Positions 1-12,000 of a stretch of 64,000 bases of DNA are shown in pieces (position 1 is the first letter of the stretch; each line of letters starts with the position of its first letter). The notes beneath the pieces were generated by a model. The model ran no database searches, was not told where the DNA came from, and saw only the letters and a list, made by a program, of their open reading frames with translations. This stretch comes from Argyresthia goedartella (Eukaryota > Arthropoda > Insecta > Lepidoptera > Argyresthiidae): contig OX463806.1 in the NCBI GenBank assembly GCA_949825045.1, positions 47,888,208 through 47,952,207 of the forward strand. The letters are read 5' to 3'. The position numbers and the translations under genes are program-made.

Positions 1-890
1 TATGCAAAATTGAGTATAGAAAAGCTGGTTAACGTCGGCACATCTGTGACTCCGCCAACACACTTAGGGGAAAAGGCTTTCTCGATGATTCCATCTAGCA
101 ATCACATCTGTACTCCCTGATGTGTTTTATATCTCCCCCCAATCCCCCTTGATCCGCGCTATCTGTTAATCAAAATCGGTACCGCCCCAAACCTGTTATA
201 GGTATAACTACTATTATAAAATCCCTGCGTGCGACCCTGGCTTCAGAAATATGTATGTTAATTTAATATTTATGTCGGGTGTATCATCGTGTCGCTCATG
301 TGCGTTACGTGGTAAGGGGCAAGACTATCGCACATGTGGATTAGTGATGTAACAAATGCTTTTCTTTACCAATTGACATACTGAAATACACGGCCCCTGT
401 ATTGCATTGCACCCGTTTTCAAACAGTGACAATCGAATTATGAAAAATAAAAACGGTATCGCGAATCTGTGTTTTTGCCATAGAATCTCAGGCGCTACAG
501 TACATTATTTTATGTTTTATTTTTTGATTCTATTTGGAAAATTATAAATTGGATCTGTTATTTGGTGCACTGATGTATTGCCGGAGTATTTGTATGATAA
601 GAGCAAGCGACGACAGGGCGGCAGAGTCAGAGCTTGTTCAGATGCTTTATCCGCTCCACAGCACAGAACTGCAGCATTCAGCGGTTTTTTCCGTCACATG
701 GCCACGAAATGCCGGAAAAATATAGTTACCACCCCCCTAACAGGGTTCAATTTCGGTCGGACCATGAGCTGGAAACATATTCATATTCTTTATTGCACAG
801 AAATATTAATAGTAAGTAACAAATAATTTTATGAGCAAACGCGAGCTTATCTCTAAAGAGAGATTTCTACCAGCAAACCTAGGCAGGACA
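1..890. other. AT-rich non-coding stretch
   Basis: I see no supportable gene here. Short open frames around 534-826 overlap each other in different frames, lack similarity to any family I know, and have no splice context. The stretch may be degraded repeat or intergenic DNA. Confidence 0.5.
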
Positions 891-1154
891 GGCGACCCGA
901 ATGGCCGAGTCGTCAGTGACCCTGCCTCGAAGCCAAGGGTCCCGGGTTCGAGTCCCGGTGTTGGCAAATATTTGTTTGATGAGAATGGATGTTTGTACCC
1001 TCCTAGTCATGATTGTTTGTCTATCTCATTATTATATTAATCTATATAAGTATGTGTATCGTTGTCTGGTTCCCAAGATACAGGGAATCCTAGTTTGGGG
1101 CTAGATCAATGTGTGTAATTAGTGTCCAAGGTATTATTATTATTATTATTATTA
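891..1154 (+). mobile_element. tRNA-derived SINE, family 1, copy a
   Basis: The head resembles a tRNA gene: an A-box-like TGGCCGAGTCG and, near 952, a perfect B-box GGTTCGAGTCC inside a CCGGGTTCGAGTCCCGG stem. A family-specific body follows (AAATATTTGTTTGATGAGAA; CCCAAGATACAGGGAATCC; GGGGCTAGATCAATGTGTGT), and the copy ends in an (ATT)n tail at about 1131-1154. The same order recurs at 4480-4730, 4961-5200 (inverted) and 10975-11161, so it is an interspersed Pol III-type retroposon, not a tRNA gene. The nearby ORFs at 831-1104 are by-products. Confidence 0.85.
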
Positions 1155-1845
1155 CAGGAAAAGTTGCGAGAGTCCTAGTTCGCAATAAAACTATATACCT
1201 CTAATTGTGTACAACTACAACAAAAAAATGTAATAAATGATGTATATAGCCATGATGTATGTATATATACTAAAAAAAATACAAAAGCAAAAAAATAAAA
1301 TATATATCAAACATATACATATATGTATAAAAGTACCTATCAAGAAAGAGAAAGCAAATGCTCTTTCTTAAAAGTGAAAATTGAGGGAGTTTCTCCAATA
1401 GCGCAGGGAAGTGCGTTCCACAGTCGGATCGCCCTTAACCTAAACATGTTACTTGTCACTGAACGTATGTACCTATATGTACTACTGATAACCATTTACT
1501 ATATTTATTTTTCAATTGACTGCCCGGATGGCATATTGAATGTGTCGTTTTGTCCGAGGACCTGCATCCTTTGCATCTTGTATTCTCAACCGACTTCAAA
1601 ATGGAGGAGAATCTCATTAGTTTTTTTTTCTTTTTTTGTATGTTTGTTACGCGATTATTCCAATTATCAATCAATTCAATCAATTATGAATCGATTTTGA
1701 TGATTGGTAGTGTTTTGATTGGTAGGTCGTACTTTATAGGTGGTCCCGTATAAATATTCACAAAATAGATTTAAAGCTTTTTGAAAAAACCAACAAAAAC
1801 AAAAAATATATACACAGGTGACGTTTTGGTTGTCGTTCCGTGCAG
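1155..1845. other. Non-coding, with a fragment of a dispersed repeat
   Basis: The stretch is AT-rich. Around 1585-1625 it contains the reverse complement of the GAAGTCGGTT motif that also ends the repeats near 8460, 47175 and 52160, followed by a T-rich run. The open frame 1323-1700 crosses this repeat and shows no protein family I recognise. Confidence 0.45.
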
Positions 1846-1847
1846 CA

Positions 1848-2062
1848 ATAGTAGTTTATGTGACTGCTACATAATGGAGTGCATACTCGTTCGGCTCGTT
1901 TCATAATAATGTCACTCGACAGTTTTAATGCCTAATTATGCACAGTTACATACACTAGTTTATCTACACACATATCATAAGCTCTCTTCGATGTGTTCAG
2001 GAACCGCATGTTTGACCGGCATTGTGGCATTGATCATTGCTCTTGTTTAGCTTGTTCTGTGG
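1848..2062 (+). mobile_element. MITE family M1, truncated copy
   Basis: It matches the left half of the copies at 22521-22967 and 63613-64000: GTAGTTTATGTGACTGCTAC, then TTTTAATGCCTAATTATG, then TTTATCTACACACATATCATA and AGGAACCGCATGTTTGACCGG. The match stops near 2062, where sequence like a LINE 3' end takes over. It is therefore a right-truncated or interrupted copy. Confidence 0.75.
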
Positions 2063-2124
2063 GAGTACTACACTTGTAAAGCTTACTTATACATATTTTG
2101 TGATTTGTGTAAAAACTGTATTTG

Positions 2125-2262
2125 TGTGGATTTTTGTTTGTACTTCACCCACGTGGTCCAATGTAGAGAAGAGGAAAAAATGTTATTTGCTAAGTAGATA
2201 TATGTAAATATCTGCAGTAATAAAGTTTTGACTTTGACTATTTTAAGAGCGAATAATGGATT
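2125..2262 (+). mobile_element. LINE 3' UTR fragment (family of the 10.1 kb element)
   Basis: The segment GTGGTCCAATGTAGAGAAGAGG, then TTTGCTAAGTA, ATGTAAATATCT and TTTGACTATT, is shared with the 3' UTR of the LINE that ends near 10745. No coding portion remains, so this is a severely 5'-truncated copy lying just after the truncated MITE. Confidence 0.7.
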
Positions 2263-2362
2263 ATCTATCTGTCTATTTATCATTGATATTCGGGGAATCT
2301 CAATGTGAGAGCTTTGTCATGTTTTGTTTGTAATGTCAATGCCAGACACCTTCAGTACAAGA

Positions 2363-2700
2363 CCAGTTCAGTTCAGTTCAGTTCAAAGATTTTTATTCAT
2401 AATAGCACAAAAATTGAGATTTAATGAACGTCATAACATAATCAAACAAGCATAATAAAACATTAAGTAGGTGCCTAATTATTAGTACATAATATATAGG
2501 GTGCAATGAACTGGTTTAATGCCAGATGTTGGTGTCTTGTAAAAAGTCATTAATTTTGTAGTAGGCACAAAGTGTGCTTTACATTACGTACATCTTTTGA
2601 ATCATTGCGGAATTTTATTGTAGAAGCGTATACAGTGTCCCATAAAAGAACTACTAACTTTTGTGAGTCCGAACATTGGAAAAGAAAGTATATGTTTATT
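2363..2700 (-). pseudogene. LINE reverse-transcriptase C-terminal relic
   Basis: On the minus strand, about 2688-2600, a frame reads FGLTKVSSSFMGHCIRFYNK followed by IP, then breaks at a stop. This is the same motif as the LINE C-termini at 10.3 kb and 62.1 kb (FRLxKVxxSFxGxCIxxYNxxPLE). The 3' end lies at low coordinates and carries a short TGAACT-type microsatellite (2368-2386 on the plus strand), as expected for CR1-like elements that end in microsatellites. The forward ORF at 2572-2802 is its antisense shadow. Confidence 0.6.
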
Positions 2701-4479
2701 TCTAGTTTGCACATTGTGGCGGCTATCAATGATTTTAAAGCTACTGATATATATCCTCACATGCATTATGTTTTCATAGATATATTGACTTGCAATTGTT
2801 AGGATGTTGGTTTCTTAGACGAAATCTTTCAGAGAATCTTTATAGGTTTAATAGTTTCTTCATAAAGTGTACCCAAAGTGTGTAAAGGCGGGCTGGATGT
2901 GACCTAGTGGTAGGTTCGCTTCGCTCGCCCAATAATGTAGTACATCACGGTCACAATAACTGTGCACCTGGACCCGTGACGTCATTGCGGCACCCTTAAG
3001 GTTATTGCATTCCAGCGAGTTCGCCTATAATGCCTATTAATAGAAAATAGGAAATATTTTAACATAAGAATTCACTTACTATCGGTGCGTTTAAGGTAAA
3101 TCCTATCGGTATAATACATTTATATTTACTTACATACATACCTATGTAAGCTCACGCCATTATCTCGGGAGAGGGGTAGGCAGAGACTAAACGCGCCCAC
3201 TTGCCTTAGCAATCTCCTGGCATATATCTCTCGCTTCTTCAACATTCGTAAGTCTCTTCTAATTTTCCCCTTCATAAATGGCCAATTTGGTCTGTTTAGG
3301 ACCGTCTTGCTGAAAGCTGACCTTTGGTTATCTTCTTTCAAGCCGCAGCGTTCCCTTATATGCTTCTTATATAACTTATAATACCTTATATAACTTCATT
3401 CTCCAATCTATCTTTAATGTTACCGCATTTATTCGGCTTTCATGCTTCTTCTGCCATACCCAAAATCCGCTCCCATACATCAATGTCGGACTCAACACTC
3501 CGTTTGTAATAGCCAAATGTGCCTTTGATGACGCAGTTTGCCTTCTGTGACATACGTCAGATGCATAATTACGGAAGTCTAAACGACCTGGCCCTCAATT
3601 CTCTTATGGGAAACGCATAGCGATAGGGCGGCCAATGCCGTATTTGGCATGTGGGCGGCGCCTATTTCGCGTGAAGAGAGTGCCCAATACGGAATTTGGC
3701 GCCCTTGGGAGTAATCGATACGCTCCCAAGTAGCACAAAGGTTCTGTGTATCAGCATTTTTACAGTATACCTTGGACACATTAGCTGCTTAAAATTGAGG
3801 TCTATAACGCGGCACATTGCTGTACAATTGAATTGTAATAGCATTAATAATGATAACAGCTACTCCAAGTGCTGAACATTGCCTGAGTAACAAGGCACGT
3901 GGTACTTATTATAGTTAATATGCAGCCATTCTCATACTCATTCGCAAAATTGGAATAAGTGTGGACATCTTAAATGCTTTATCGAAGCTAAAAGTTCATT
4001 ATCAGTGAAATTGTTGTATGCAGTAACGCATTTTGATTTTTTATTCAGTTTGAGAACGTTCAATTGCAGTAAGTGATATTGTGCATGCAAATGAAGATAT
4101 TTTATTTGTCATTTTGTATTAATAAGTTAAGTATGACTTTGGGTGATTTCAATTATGTGTTAAATTTTATCGGGAATGTAACTTTATTGCGTAATACCTT
4201 ATGTTTTAGGTCAATACTTTTACGTGCTCTCATAATATCCACGTAATATCCACAATGCGTAGTAATAAAGGTAAATTACTATATGCCTATATAAATTCCA
4301 TTACACAGCCCTGGTTTGAATTGATGGGCACAAGTCTCCAAATCAGGTGCTCTGCTGTGTAACTGCATAAAAGGTTACAATTGGTACAATTTTGGCCTAA
4401 ATAAATGTTTATGTATATAAGCTGAGTAATGGTGTAAAAGTGCACGTTTAAGCAGCAAAGAGCATTACGTCTCGACGAC
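2700..4479. other. Non-coding stretch
   Basis: No gene supported. The minus-strand ORFs at 3126-3341 and 3579-3844 have no recognisable domain. A segment near 2895-3020 resembles the head of a degraded tRNA-derived repeat but has no clean B box. Confidence 0.45.
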
Positions 4480-4730
4480 GAGAATGACCGAGTCGGCAGT
4501 GACTCTGCCTACGAGGCCAAGGGTCTCGGGTTCGAGTCCCGGTGGGGGCAAATATTTGTTTGATGAGAACGGTTGTTTGTACCCTAGTCATGGTTATTGA
4601 TCTATCTAAGTATAACATTTATCTATATAAGTATGTGTATCGTTGTCTAGCACCCAAGATACAGGGAATCCTAGTTTGGGGCTAGATCAATGTATGTCAA
4701 TAGTGTCCAAGGTATTATTATTATTATTAT
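4480..4730 (+). mobile_element. tRNA-derived SINE, family 1, copy b
   Basis: It has the same head, B box (GGTTCGAGTCC near 4530), body and (ATT)n tail as copy a. It faces an inverted copy about 230 bp downstream. Divergence from copy a includes a shortened TA-rich segment near 4600-4640. Confidence 0.85.
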
Positions 4731-4960
4731 CTTTGTAAATGGACTTCACATCGTTACTGTTTGCGTTATAAAAGTTCATATGTTCTCTCTTAAAGTGTCT
4801 TAAAGGTACACCTGTGAACCATTATTCAGAAACTGCACTATTTATGTCCACAAAATGCGCTTTGGCAGCTGATAGGGTACAATGCTACTAAACACTGAAT
4901 AACAGTTAATCTGTGGGGTCTGTGTAGCGCTTAATAGAATCGCAGTACAGAATTAATAAA

Positions 4961-5200
4961 AATAATAATAATAGCTTGGACACTATTTACACACATTGAT
5001 CTAGCCCCAAACGAGGATACCCTGTATCTTGGGTACTAGACAACGATACACATACTTATATAGATAAATATAGTACATAGATAGATAAACAACCATGACT
5101 AGGGCACAAACATCCGCTCTCATCAAACAAATATTTTCCCCCACCGGGACTCGAACCCGGAACCCTTGGATTCGTAGGCAGAGTCACTGCCGACGAGAAT
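4961..5200 (-). mobile_element. tRNA-derived SINE, family 1, inverted copy c
   Basis: It is the reverse complement of family 1: AATAATAATAATA tail at 4961, GATCTAGCCCC, the GTATCTTGGG segment, and the inverted B box GGGACTCGAACCCGG near 5143. With copy b it forms an inverted pair that could fold as long double-stranded RNA if transcribed through. Confidence 0.85.
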
Positions 5201-5864
5201 TATGCATTATATGGGTCTCGTCATTTTCCTGTGCAGCTATTGCAGCGAGTGTACACTAATAAGTCGTTAAAAGTGCTTAAACAACCGATGTGGCGCTTGT
5301 GTGGAATTATATAATGCAGCTTTGTGCTAATTGGGCTATCGCTGTGCGTTTGCCATAACAGAATAGGGACCCTGCAATGCAACCCCGTGTGCGAAGGAAA
5401 AGGCGTAACCTTGTTTGTTTACTTACGTCTAATATTAGTTTGTGTTTTTATTGAAGGCTCTGCTGGCCTCCCCGACAGCGGAACTAACAATGTGACCTTC
5501 GGCGTACTTTTAGAGGAATAGGATTAAAAAATCAAAAATCGGCCAAGAGCGGTTCGTGCTCGCCCACGAAGGGTACGTACCATCGTACAAGAAAACTTCT
5601 ACAAAAGAATAAAATAATTTATGCCGAAAGAAAACTTCAGAAAAAAAACACTTCAATTAAACCATATTTGTTACAAAAAATACTAAAATAGATAATCCAT
5701 TTATTCAGTGTTAAAATACATCCATCCATGATCCCATTATCAGATCCTAACTGACGTTGATAATTTGTTGAGAAGCTCTCCTGGTACCCCATGTCACCAT
5801 CACTTCTATTTCACCAGCATGCATTATGACGAGCATACACTGACCACCCTTAATAGAGTTATCA
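5201..5864. other. Non-coding flank of the satellite array
   Basis: No gene. From about 5745 the sequence (GAGAAGCTCTCCTGGTACC; TTTCACCAGCATGCATTATGA) parallels 8805-8905, so the satellite appears to sit inside or beside a dispersed repeat found again on the far side of the array. The ORF at 5324-5521 has no recognisable similarity. Confidence 0.45.
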
Positions 5865-7984
5865 TATCGTAACCTGTAGGGTACCTAGTAGACCAACCTA
5901 GTATAGAGCAGTTCCGGTGGCCATCTGCGTTATCATATCGCCTATCATATACCTAGTATAGAGCAGTTCCGGTGGCCATCTGCGTTATCATATCGCCTAT
6001 CATATACCTAGTATAGAGCAATTCCGGTGGCCATCTGCGTTATCATAGCGCCTATCATATACTTAGATAGAGCAGTTCCGGTGGCCATCTGCGTTATCAT
6101 ATCGCCTATCATATACCTAGTATAGAGCAGTTCCGGTGGCCATCTGCGTTATCATATCGCCTATCATATACCTAGTATAGAGCAGTTCCGGTGGCCATCT
6201 GCGTTATCATATCGCCTATCATATACCTAGTATAGAGCAGTTCCAGTGACCATCTGCGTTATCATATCGCCTATCATATACCTAGTATAGAGCAGTTCCG
6301 GTGGCCATCTGCGTTATCATATCGCAACCTGCAGGATACCTAGTTTAGAGAAGTTCCGGTGGCCATCTGCGTTATCATATCGCAACCTGCAGGATACCTA
6401 GTATAGAGCAGTTCCGGTGGCCATCTGTGTTATCATATCGCAACCTGCAGTATACCTAGTATAGAGCAGTTCCGGTGGCCATCTGTGTTATCATATCGCA
6501 ACCTGCAGGATACCTAGTATAGAGCAGTTCCGGTGGCCATCTGCGTTATCATATCGCAACCTGCAGGATACCTAGTATAGATCAGTTCCGGTGGCCATCT
6601 GTGTTATCATATCGCAACCTGCAGGATACCTAGTATAGAGCAGTTCCGGTGGCCATCTGTGTTATCATATCGCAACCTGCAGGATACCTAGTATAGAGCA
6701 GTTCCGGTGGCCATCTGTGTTATCATATCGCAACCTGCAGGATACCTAGTATAGAGCAGTTCCGGTGGCCATCTGTGTTATCATATCGCAACCTGCAGGA
6801 TACCTAGTATAGAGCAGTTCCGGTGGCCATCTGCGTTATCATATCGCAACCTGCAGGATACCTAGTATAGAGCAGTTCCGGTGGCCATCTGTGTTATCAT
6901 ATCGCAACCTGCAGGATACCTAGTATAGAGCAGTTCCGGTGGCCATCTGCGTTATCATATCGCAACCTGCAGGATACCTAGTATAGAGCAGTTCCGGTGG
7001 CCATCTGCGTTATCACAGCGCCTATCATATACTTAGATAGAGCAGTTCCGGTGACCATCTGCGTTATCATATCGCCTATCATATACCTAGTATAGAGCAG
7101 TTCCGGTGGCCATCTGCGTTATCATATCGCCTATCATATACCTAGTATAGAGCAGTTCCGGTGGCCATCTGCGTTATCATATCGCCTATCATATACCTAG
7201 TATAGAGCAGTTCCGGTGACCATCTGCGTTATCATATCGCCTATCATATACTTAGTATAGAGCAGTTCCGGTGGCCATCTGCGTTATCATATCGCAACCT
7301 GCAGGATACCTAGTTTAGAGAAGTTCCGGTGGCCATCTGCGTTATCATATCGCAACCTGCAGGATACCTAGTATAGAGCAGTTCCGGTGGCCATCTGTGT
7401 TATCATATCGCAACCTGCAGGATACCTAGTATAGAGCAGTTCCGGTGGCCATCTGTGTTATCATATCGCAACCTGCAGGATACCTAGTATAGAGCAGTTC
7501 CGGTGGCCATCTGCGTTATCATATCGCAACCTGCAGGATACCTAGTATAGATCAGTTCCGGTGGCCATCTGTGTTATCATATCGCAACCTGCAGGATACC
7601 TAGTATAGAGCAGTTCCGGTGGCCATCTGTGTTATCATATCGCAACCTGCAGGATACCTAGTATAGAGCAGTTCCGGTGGCCATCTGTGTTATCATATCG
7701 CAACCTGCAGGATACCTAGTATAGAGCAGTTCCGGTGGCCATCTGTGTTATCATATCGCAACCTGCAGGATACCTAGTATAGAGCAGTTCCGGTGGCCAT
7801 CTGTGTTATCATATCGCAACCTGCAGGATACCTAGTATAGAGCAGTTCCGGTGGCCATCTGCGTTATCATATCGCAACCTGCAGGATACCTAGTATAGAG
7901 CAGTTCCGGTGGCCATCTGTGTTATTATATCGCAACCTGCAGGATACCTAGTATAGAGCAGTTCCGGTGGCCATCTGTGTTATT
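5865..7984 (+). repeat. Satellite array, 55/58-bp monomers in two 970-bp higher-order units
   Basis: Monomers share ACCTAGTATAGAGCAGTTCC and GGTGGCCATCTGCGTTATCA. Type A (55 bp) ends in CGCCTATCATAT; type B (58 bp) ends in CGCAACCTGCAGGAT. They occur in blocks: A (about 5899-6310), B (to about 7010), A (to about 7265), B (to 7984). Marker variants recur exactly 970 bp apart: TCATAGCG/TCACAGCG at 6044/7014, TAGTTTAGAG at 6341/7311, ATCAGTTCC at 6581/7551. This is a tandem higher-order duplication. Confidence 0.95.
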
Positions 7985-8035
7985 CGTCATCAGTTTCACA
8001 TCACAAAATGATGCTTTGAGTTACTATTTCACGAT

Positions 8036-8215
8036 CCCAGTGGCGCTGCGATTGTAGCTCTGCCTAACATGCGAGAGGTCCCGGGATCGATCCTCGGCTG
8101 GGGATAAAAGAAGAAAAAAAAACACGTCTTGGATGTTTATATGTGTTTGATGTCGCTGTTTCCGGTTCCCACGACACAGGATATCCTAGAGTGGAGCCAG
8201 AAGCAATGTATTGTA
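8036..8215 (+). mobile_element. tRNA-derived SINE, family 2, copy a
   Basis: A-box-like TGGCGCTGCGA, then CTCTGCCTAACATGCGAGAG and a mutated B box (GGATCGATCC). The family 2 body follows (TCTTGGATGTTTATATGTG; GTCGCTGTTTCCGGTTCCCA; GGAGCCAGAAGCAATGTA). Other copies lie at 12001-12160 (-), 30511-30717 (-) and 51076-51290 (+). Confidence 0.8.
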
Positions 8216-10080
8216 GATTTTTTTTACTATGAAAAATTCAAAAATCGCTGTTTATATATAATATAATATTTGAAGAGTTCCCTCGATTTCTCCAGCATCC
8301 CTTCATCAGATCCCGACCTGGTGTCAATTGGACCAATCGGAAGGTTAACCCTTACAAACAAATAACGATATTCCAAATTGGTCCATCCATCTTGGAGAAA
8401 TCAATGAACATACAAATCACAGATCTCGACGAATTGATATCCTTCTCCATTTGAAGTCGGTTAATAAAACAAAAAGTAAAACGTTAAAAAAAGACTTCAT
8501 AACCTATTTAATACAAAACAAACTTATTCTAAGCGACCAACACAACTAGGCGCATGACAGCTAAGCGTTCATTGGAATTACGGAGGGAACACCGGAACGG
8601 TGTTTGATACCATGTAGTAAGTACTTACTTACATGCCAGTGACTTGTGCGTACAGGTACGTACGTATACGTTACGTTTTTTAGGCGGGTTGCAGGAGCCG
8701 AAACCGCAGTAATGTCGTGCGTGTAGTTGTGTTGGTTGCTTAATACGTGTCTTTATTAATTAAAGAGCTCCCTTATTTCCCCATATTCCTATCATCACAT
8801 CCTGACGTTAATATATTGTTGAGAGCTCTCCTGGTACGTCACCATCACCTGCATTTCACCATTATGCATTATGATGAGCATTATTGCCCAACATACATTA
8901 CTGGCCAACCTTAACGCCCAAGATCACACAAAAAAATATATGCCGCTAAATTCAAAGGTCCCAAAAAAATATATGTTATTCACAATGAGATAAACTAGTT
9001 AAAATACTATGTCGTTACGCGATTGGCTTAATTTTCCTCGATCGTAAAAAATCCTGAACATAGTCTATATTAAAAGGGAGATACAATAATTTTAATATAA
9101 AATTACTGATTTTTCATATATTTTTTTACCTTCGTTTTCCTTTTTTTGATCTCCATATCAATCCTTAAATTTTATCAATTAGCTTAATTCCGTTTTTCAG
9201 TAAATTCGAAAAAACACCCAATTTTTTACCTCGACGGGCGGCCCGACGCTATTCCGCGCCGCCCGCTATCCCACCAATGCCGCTACCCCGCCAGAAGAAG
9301 ACGGGCGAATGCGGCGCCCCTCACCTCAACAGCCAGAACTGGGCCTTAATAAAGTTACCATGTCGCAACCTGTGAAATACTTAGTATTGAGCTGTTCTGG
9401 TGGCCACCTGCGCTCTTCGTCATGCTCCCCGAGAGTATGCACAAATTACTATGAAAATCTCTGTCTGCCTATTTTTGAAGAGTTCCCTCGATTTCTCATA
9501 CGGGTCTTGAATTAATATCAATTGGTCAATTCAGTGACATTGTCTCCTTACACGGAAAGACGGGTCCGACGCTCCAGAGACCCCCGGGATCATCTTGTGA
9601 TCAATGAAGACGGACTCCACACGGATTAGGATTCACCATGCTATTCGCGCCAAACTTTGTAACATCAGAACCCCGTAGGAACCCCGGAGTTATTCACCAC
9701 ATGGCGTTGTTTCTCTGAGTTTAATTGACCGTGCGAGCGTAGCGAGCGAAGTGTTTTGAGATGGGCCAAAAATGCCTCTGTCGGTCTGTCGATGTTCGTC
9801 TACAAGTCGCATTTTTCAACTGATTTTGACGAAAATTGTTTTGGGGAAAAGCGGGGAAGTTTGTTGCAGCATTATTTATTATTTATTATTTATTATTTAT
9901 CGGCGGATTTCAATCAAATTTGAGAGGCCCACTAAGTAAGGACTTCATTCTACGCAAGATGAAATGAAAAAACATTTAAAAGGGGGGAGTGGAGAGGGAG
10001 GCACTTCGAGGTATTTTTGACCCCCCTGTAATTATGTTGTAGATAAAGCTAGATACACTTTTAATTTTTATAATTTAATT
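8216..10080. other. Degraded dispersed repeats, no gene
   Basis: The motif GAAGAGTTCCCTCGATTTCT occurs at 8272 and 9477, each followed by related sequence. 8805-8905 resembles 5745-5850. 9343-9420 is a diverged single copy of the satellite monomer (TCGCAACCTG, TACTTAGTATTGAGC, GGTGGCCACCTGCG). The ORF 9309-9515 runs through these repeats and is not taken as a gene. A (TTATT)n stretch lies near 9875-9901. Confidence 0.55.
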
Positions 10081-10116
10081 TTAATTTTTAACAATTTATA
10101 ATTTAAAATTTATAAT

Positions 10117-10745
10117 TTAAAACGAACAGACTCCTTAAGAGAGCTTTTTAAAGAAATTGACATACTAACAGTAGCTAGTCAATTTATTTTCGAAAATATA
10201 ATGTATGTACGCAAGAACCTTACAACATTTTCCAAACTTAGCGACAGCTGTAATGTTAACCTAAGAAATAATCACAGACTATGTGCGCCCCGTTTTAGAC
10301 TCGCGAAGGTTAGCAATTCTTTCAAGGGTCAGTGCATTCTCTACTACAATAGGATACCTCTGGAGATTTTGAAATTGCCATTTGAGCAATTTAAAAAGCA
10401 TGTTAAAGCGACTTTGTCGAAAAAGGGATATTACAATGTTCAAGATTACTTAAATGACAGGACTGTATGGGGTGGGGTTAATCTGGCTCAACACAGACCT
10501 TGCTGTTAATAATTTTGTAATTATTTATTCCTGCTTATTAATCATAACAATTAAATTTTTCATATTTGTATTAGTTAAGCACAACCTATTTTTAAAAGAG
10601 ATCTAAAAATAAATCTATGGGAGTTTCTACGCCCTGCTTCTCCCACAGTGGTCCAATGTAGAGAAGAGGCAAAAAATGACGTTTGCTAAGTATATGTAAA
10701 TATCTACAGTGATAAAGTACTTTGACTATTGACTATTGACTATTG
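10117..10745 (+). pseudogene. 5'-truncated LINE, reverse-transcriptase C-terminus plus 3' UTR
   Basis: The frame to the stop at 10507-10509 is open from about 10102. It reads RTDSLRELFKEIDILTVASQ, then MYVRKNL (10201), FRLAKVSNSF, YYNRIPLEI and KGYYNVQDYL. This is the usual C-terminal tail of CR1/Jockey-type reverse transcriptases downstream of the RT domain. The 3' UTR continues to a short tandem GACTATT tail at about 10725-10747 rather than poly(A). No endonuclease or RT catalytic motif is present, so this is a dead 5'-truncated insertion. Confidence 0.75.
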
Positions 10746-10974
10746 ACACATAAATTTTCTGTGCCTAATAGTTCACAATTTCTATAGGGAAATTCCTAAA
10801 ATTCAGTAAATTTTAACCAATACATTGTAAACGACAGCCGTCCAAAATAATGTTCCGTAAGTCACTGACTGACTCATAATCGATCATCGAAATTCTAATG
10901 TACTTCTTGCAGGCCTAAAAGCTTGACATTTTAAACAAGCGAGGTCGACTGTTCTCCCAGAACTACTAGTTGTT

Positions 10975-11161
10975 TAACCCGGGTTCGAGTCCCGGTGGGG
11001 GCAAATATTTGTTTGATGAGAACGGATGTTTGTACCCTAGTCATGGTTGTTTATCTATCTAAGTATAATATTTATCTATATACCCAAGATGCAGGGAATC
11101 CTAGTTTGGGGCTAGATCAATGTGTGTAAATAATGTCCAAGGTATTATTATTAATAATAAT
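10975..11161 (+). mobile_element. tRNA-derived SINE, family 1, 5'-truncated copy d
   Basis: It begins within the B box (CCCGGGTTCGAGTCCCGG at about 10977) and runs through the family body to an ATT-rich tail. It lacks the A box and also has an internal deletion of the TATAAGTATGTG segment near 11080. Confidence 0.8.
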
Positions 11162-12000
11162 AAAATTACGAACCAATGAATGAGATTTTAAAATAGCTGT
11201 TGAAGCCCTCAGCCTGTAAGCCTGCTCAACCCATAGGGCTGTAAATGATGGAACGGCCGCGTGTGCGTGTGGTGCGCCGACACTGCTTACGTATAGTGTC
11301 AAAGAGTATATATTATATACTCTTTGACACTGGTATCTGAAATTATGGTTTTTATGAGTTTCATTGGAAACGATGGCGCAACGAATTGAAAACGAGTATT
11401 CTTCGGTGCCTGGTCAGTCACTCAAGCCGGGAAAGCAGAATTCATGGAATGATCTTGCAAATTCACGTCAGCGGCAGGGATATCGGTTCCAGTCTGTAAC
11501 GAAAACATGAACACACATTACCATTATCCTTGAATCAAAATTTTACTCAGGTTCGAAGGATTGCATAATTCTGTTTACTTCACCGAGAAAAATCCGAGTG
11601 CAAAAATGGCGTCGTTGAGAGAAAATGCGTTTCGAGTGTAAAATGCGTTCTGAAATATATCAAAGCGCTTTCGGGACACGTTCATAAAAAACTAAAGTGA
11701 TTGACAACAACAAAAGTGTGTTACATAAATTCATGAGGACTGAGTGGTCGAACGCTTTCACGCTGCAAGTCCTACAAACAAAGTAAATCGAATGGTAGGT
11801 AAAGGGGGAGCAAAATGTTATATCAATAAAACCTCGAATCAAACTCCATAAATAAAATCGATTGTGATAATGAAATCAATTCAGCAACGCAAAAGACCTG
11901 TCAAAATTTAATCCACTCGCGAAGTAGACCGATCAGATCGAAGAATCCATATAAAACGTCGTTGTCTTGCTAAAAGGAACCTTATCTTAGATTTACGAGT
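11162..12000. other. Non-coding stretch with a perfect short palindrome
   Basis: No gene supported. At 11295-11331 lies a perfect palindrome with 18-bp arms and a 1-bp centre (AGTGTCAAAGAGTATATA, t, then its reverse complement). The minus-strand ORFs around 11117-11302 and 11660-11842 have no recognisable family. Confidence 0.5.

Noticed and set aside
940..965. Possible tRNA genes at B boxes (also 4530, 5143, 51140, 56932)
   Set aside because: The heads lack a complete cloverleaf and are followed by conserved SINE bodies and tails repeated across the window.
5865..7984. CRISPR-like array of repeats and spacers
   Set aside because: The whole 55/58-bp unit is conserved with no variable spacers, and the setting is eukaryotic.
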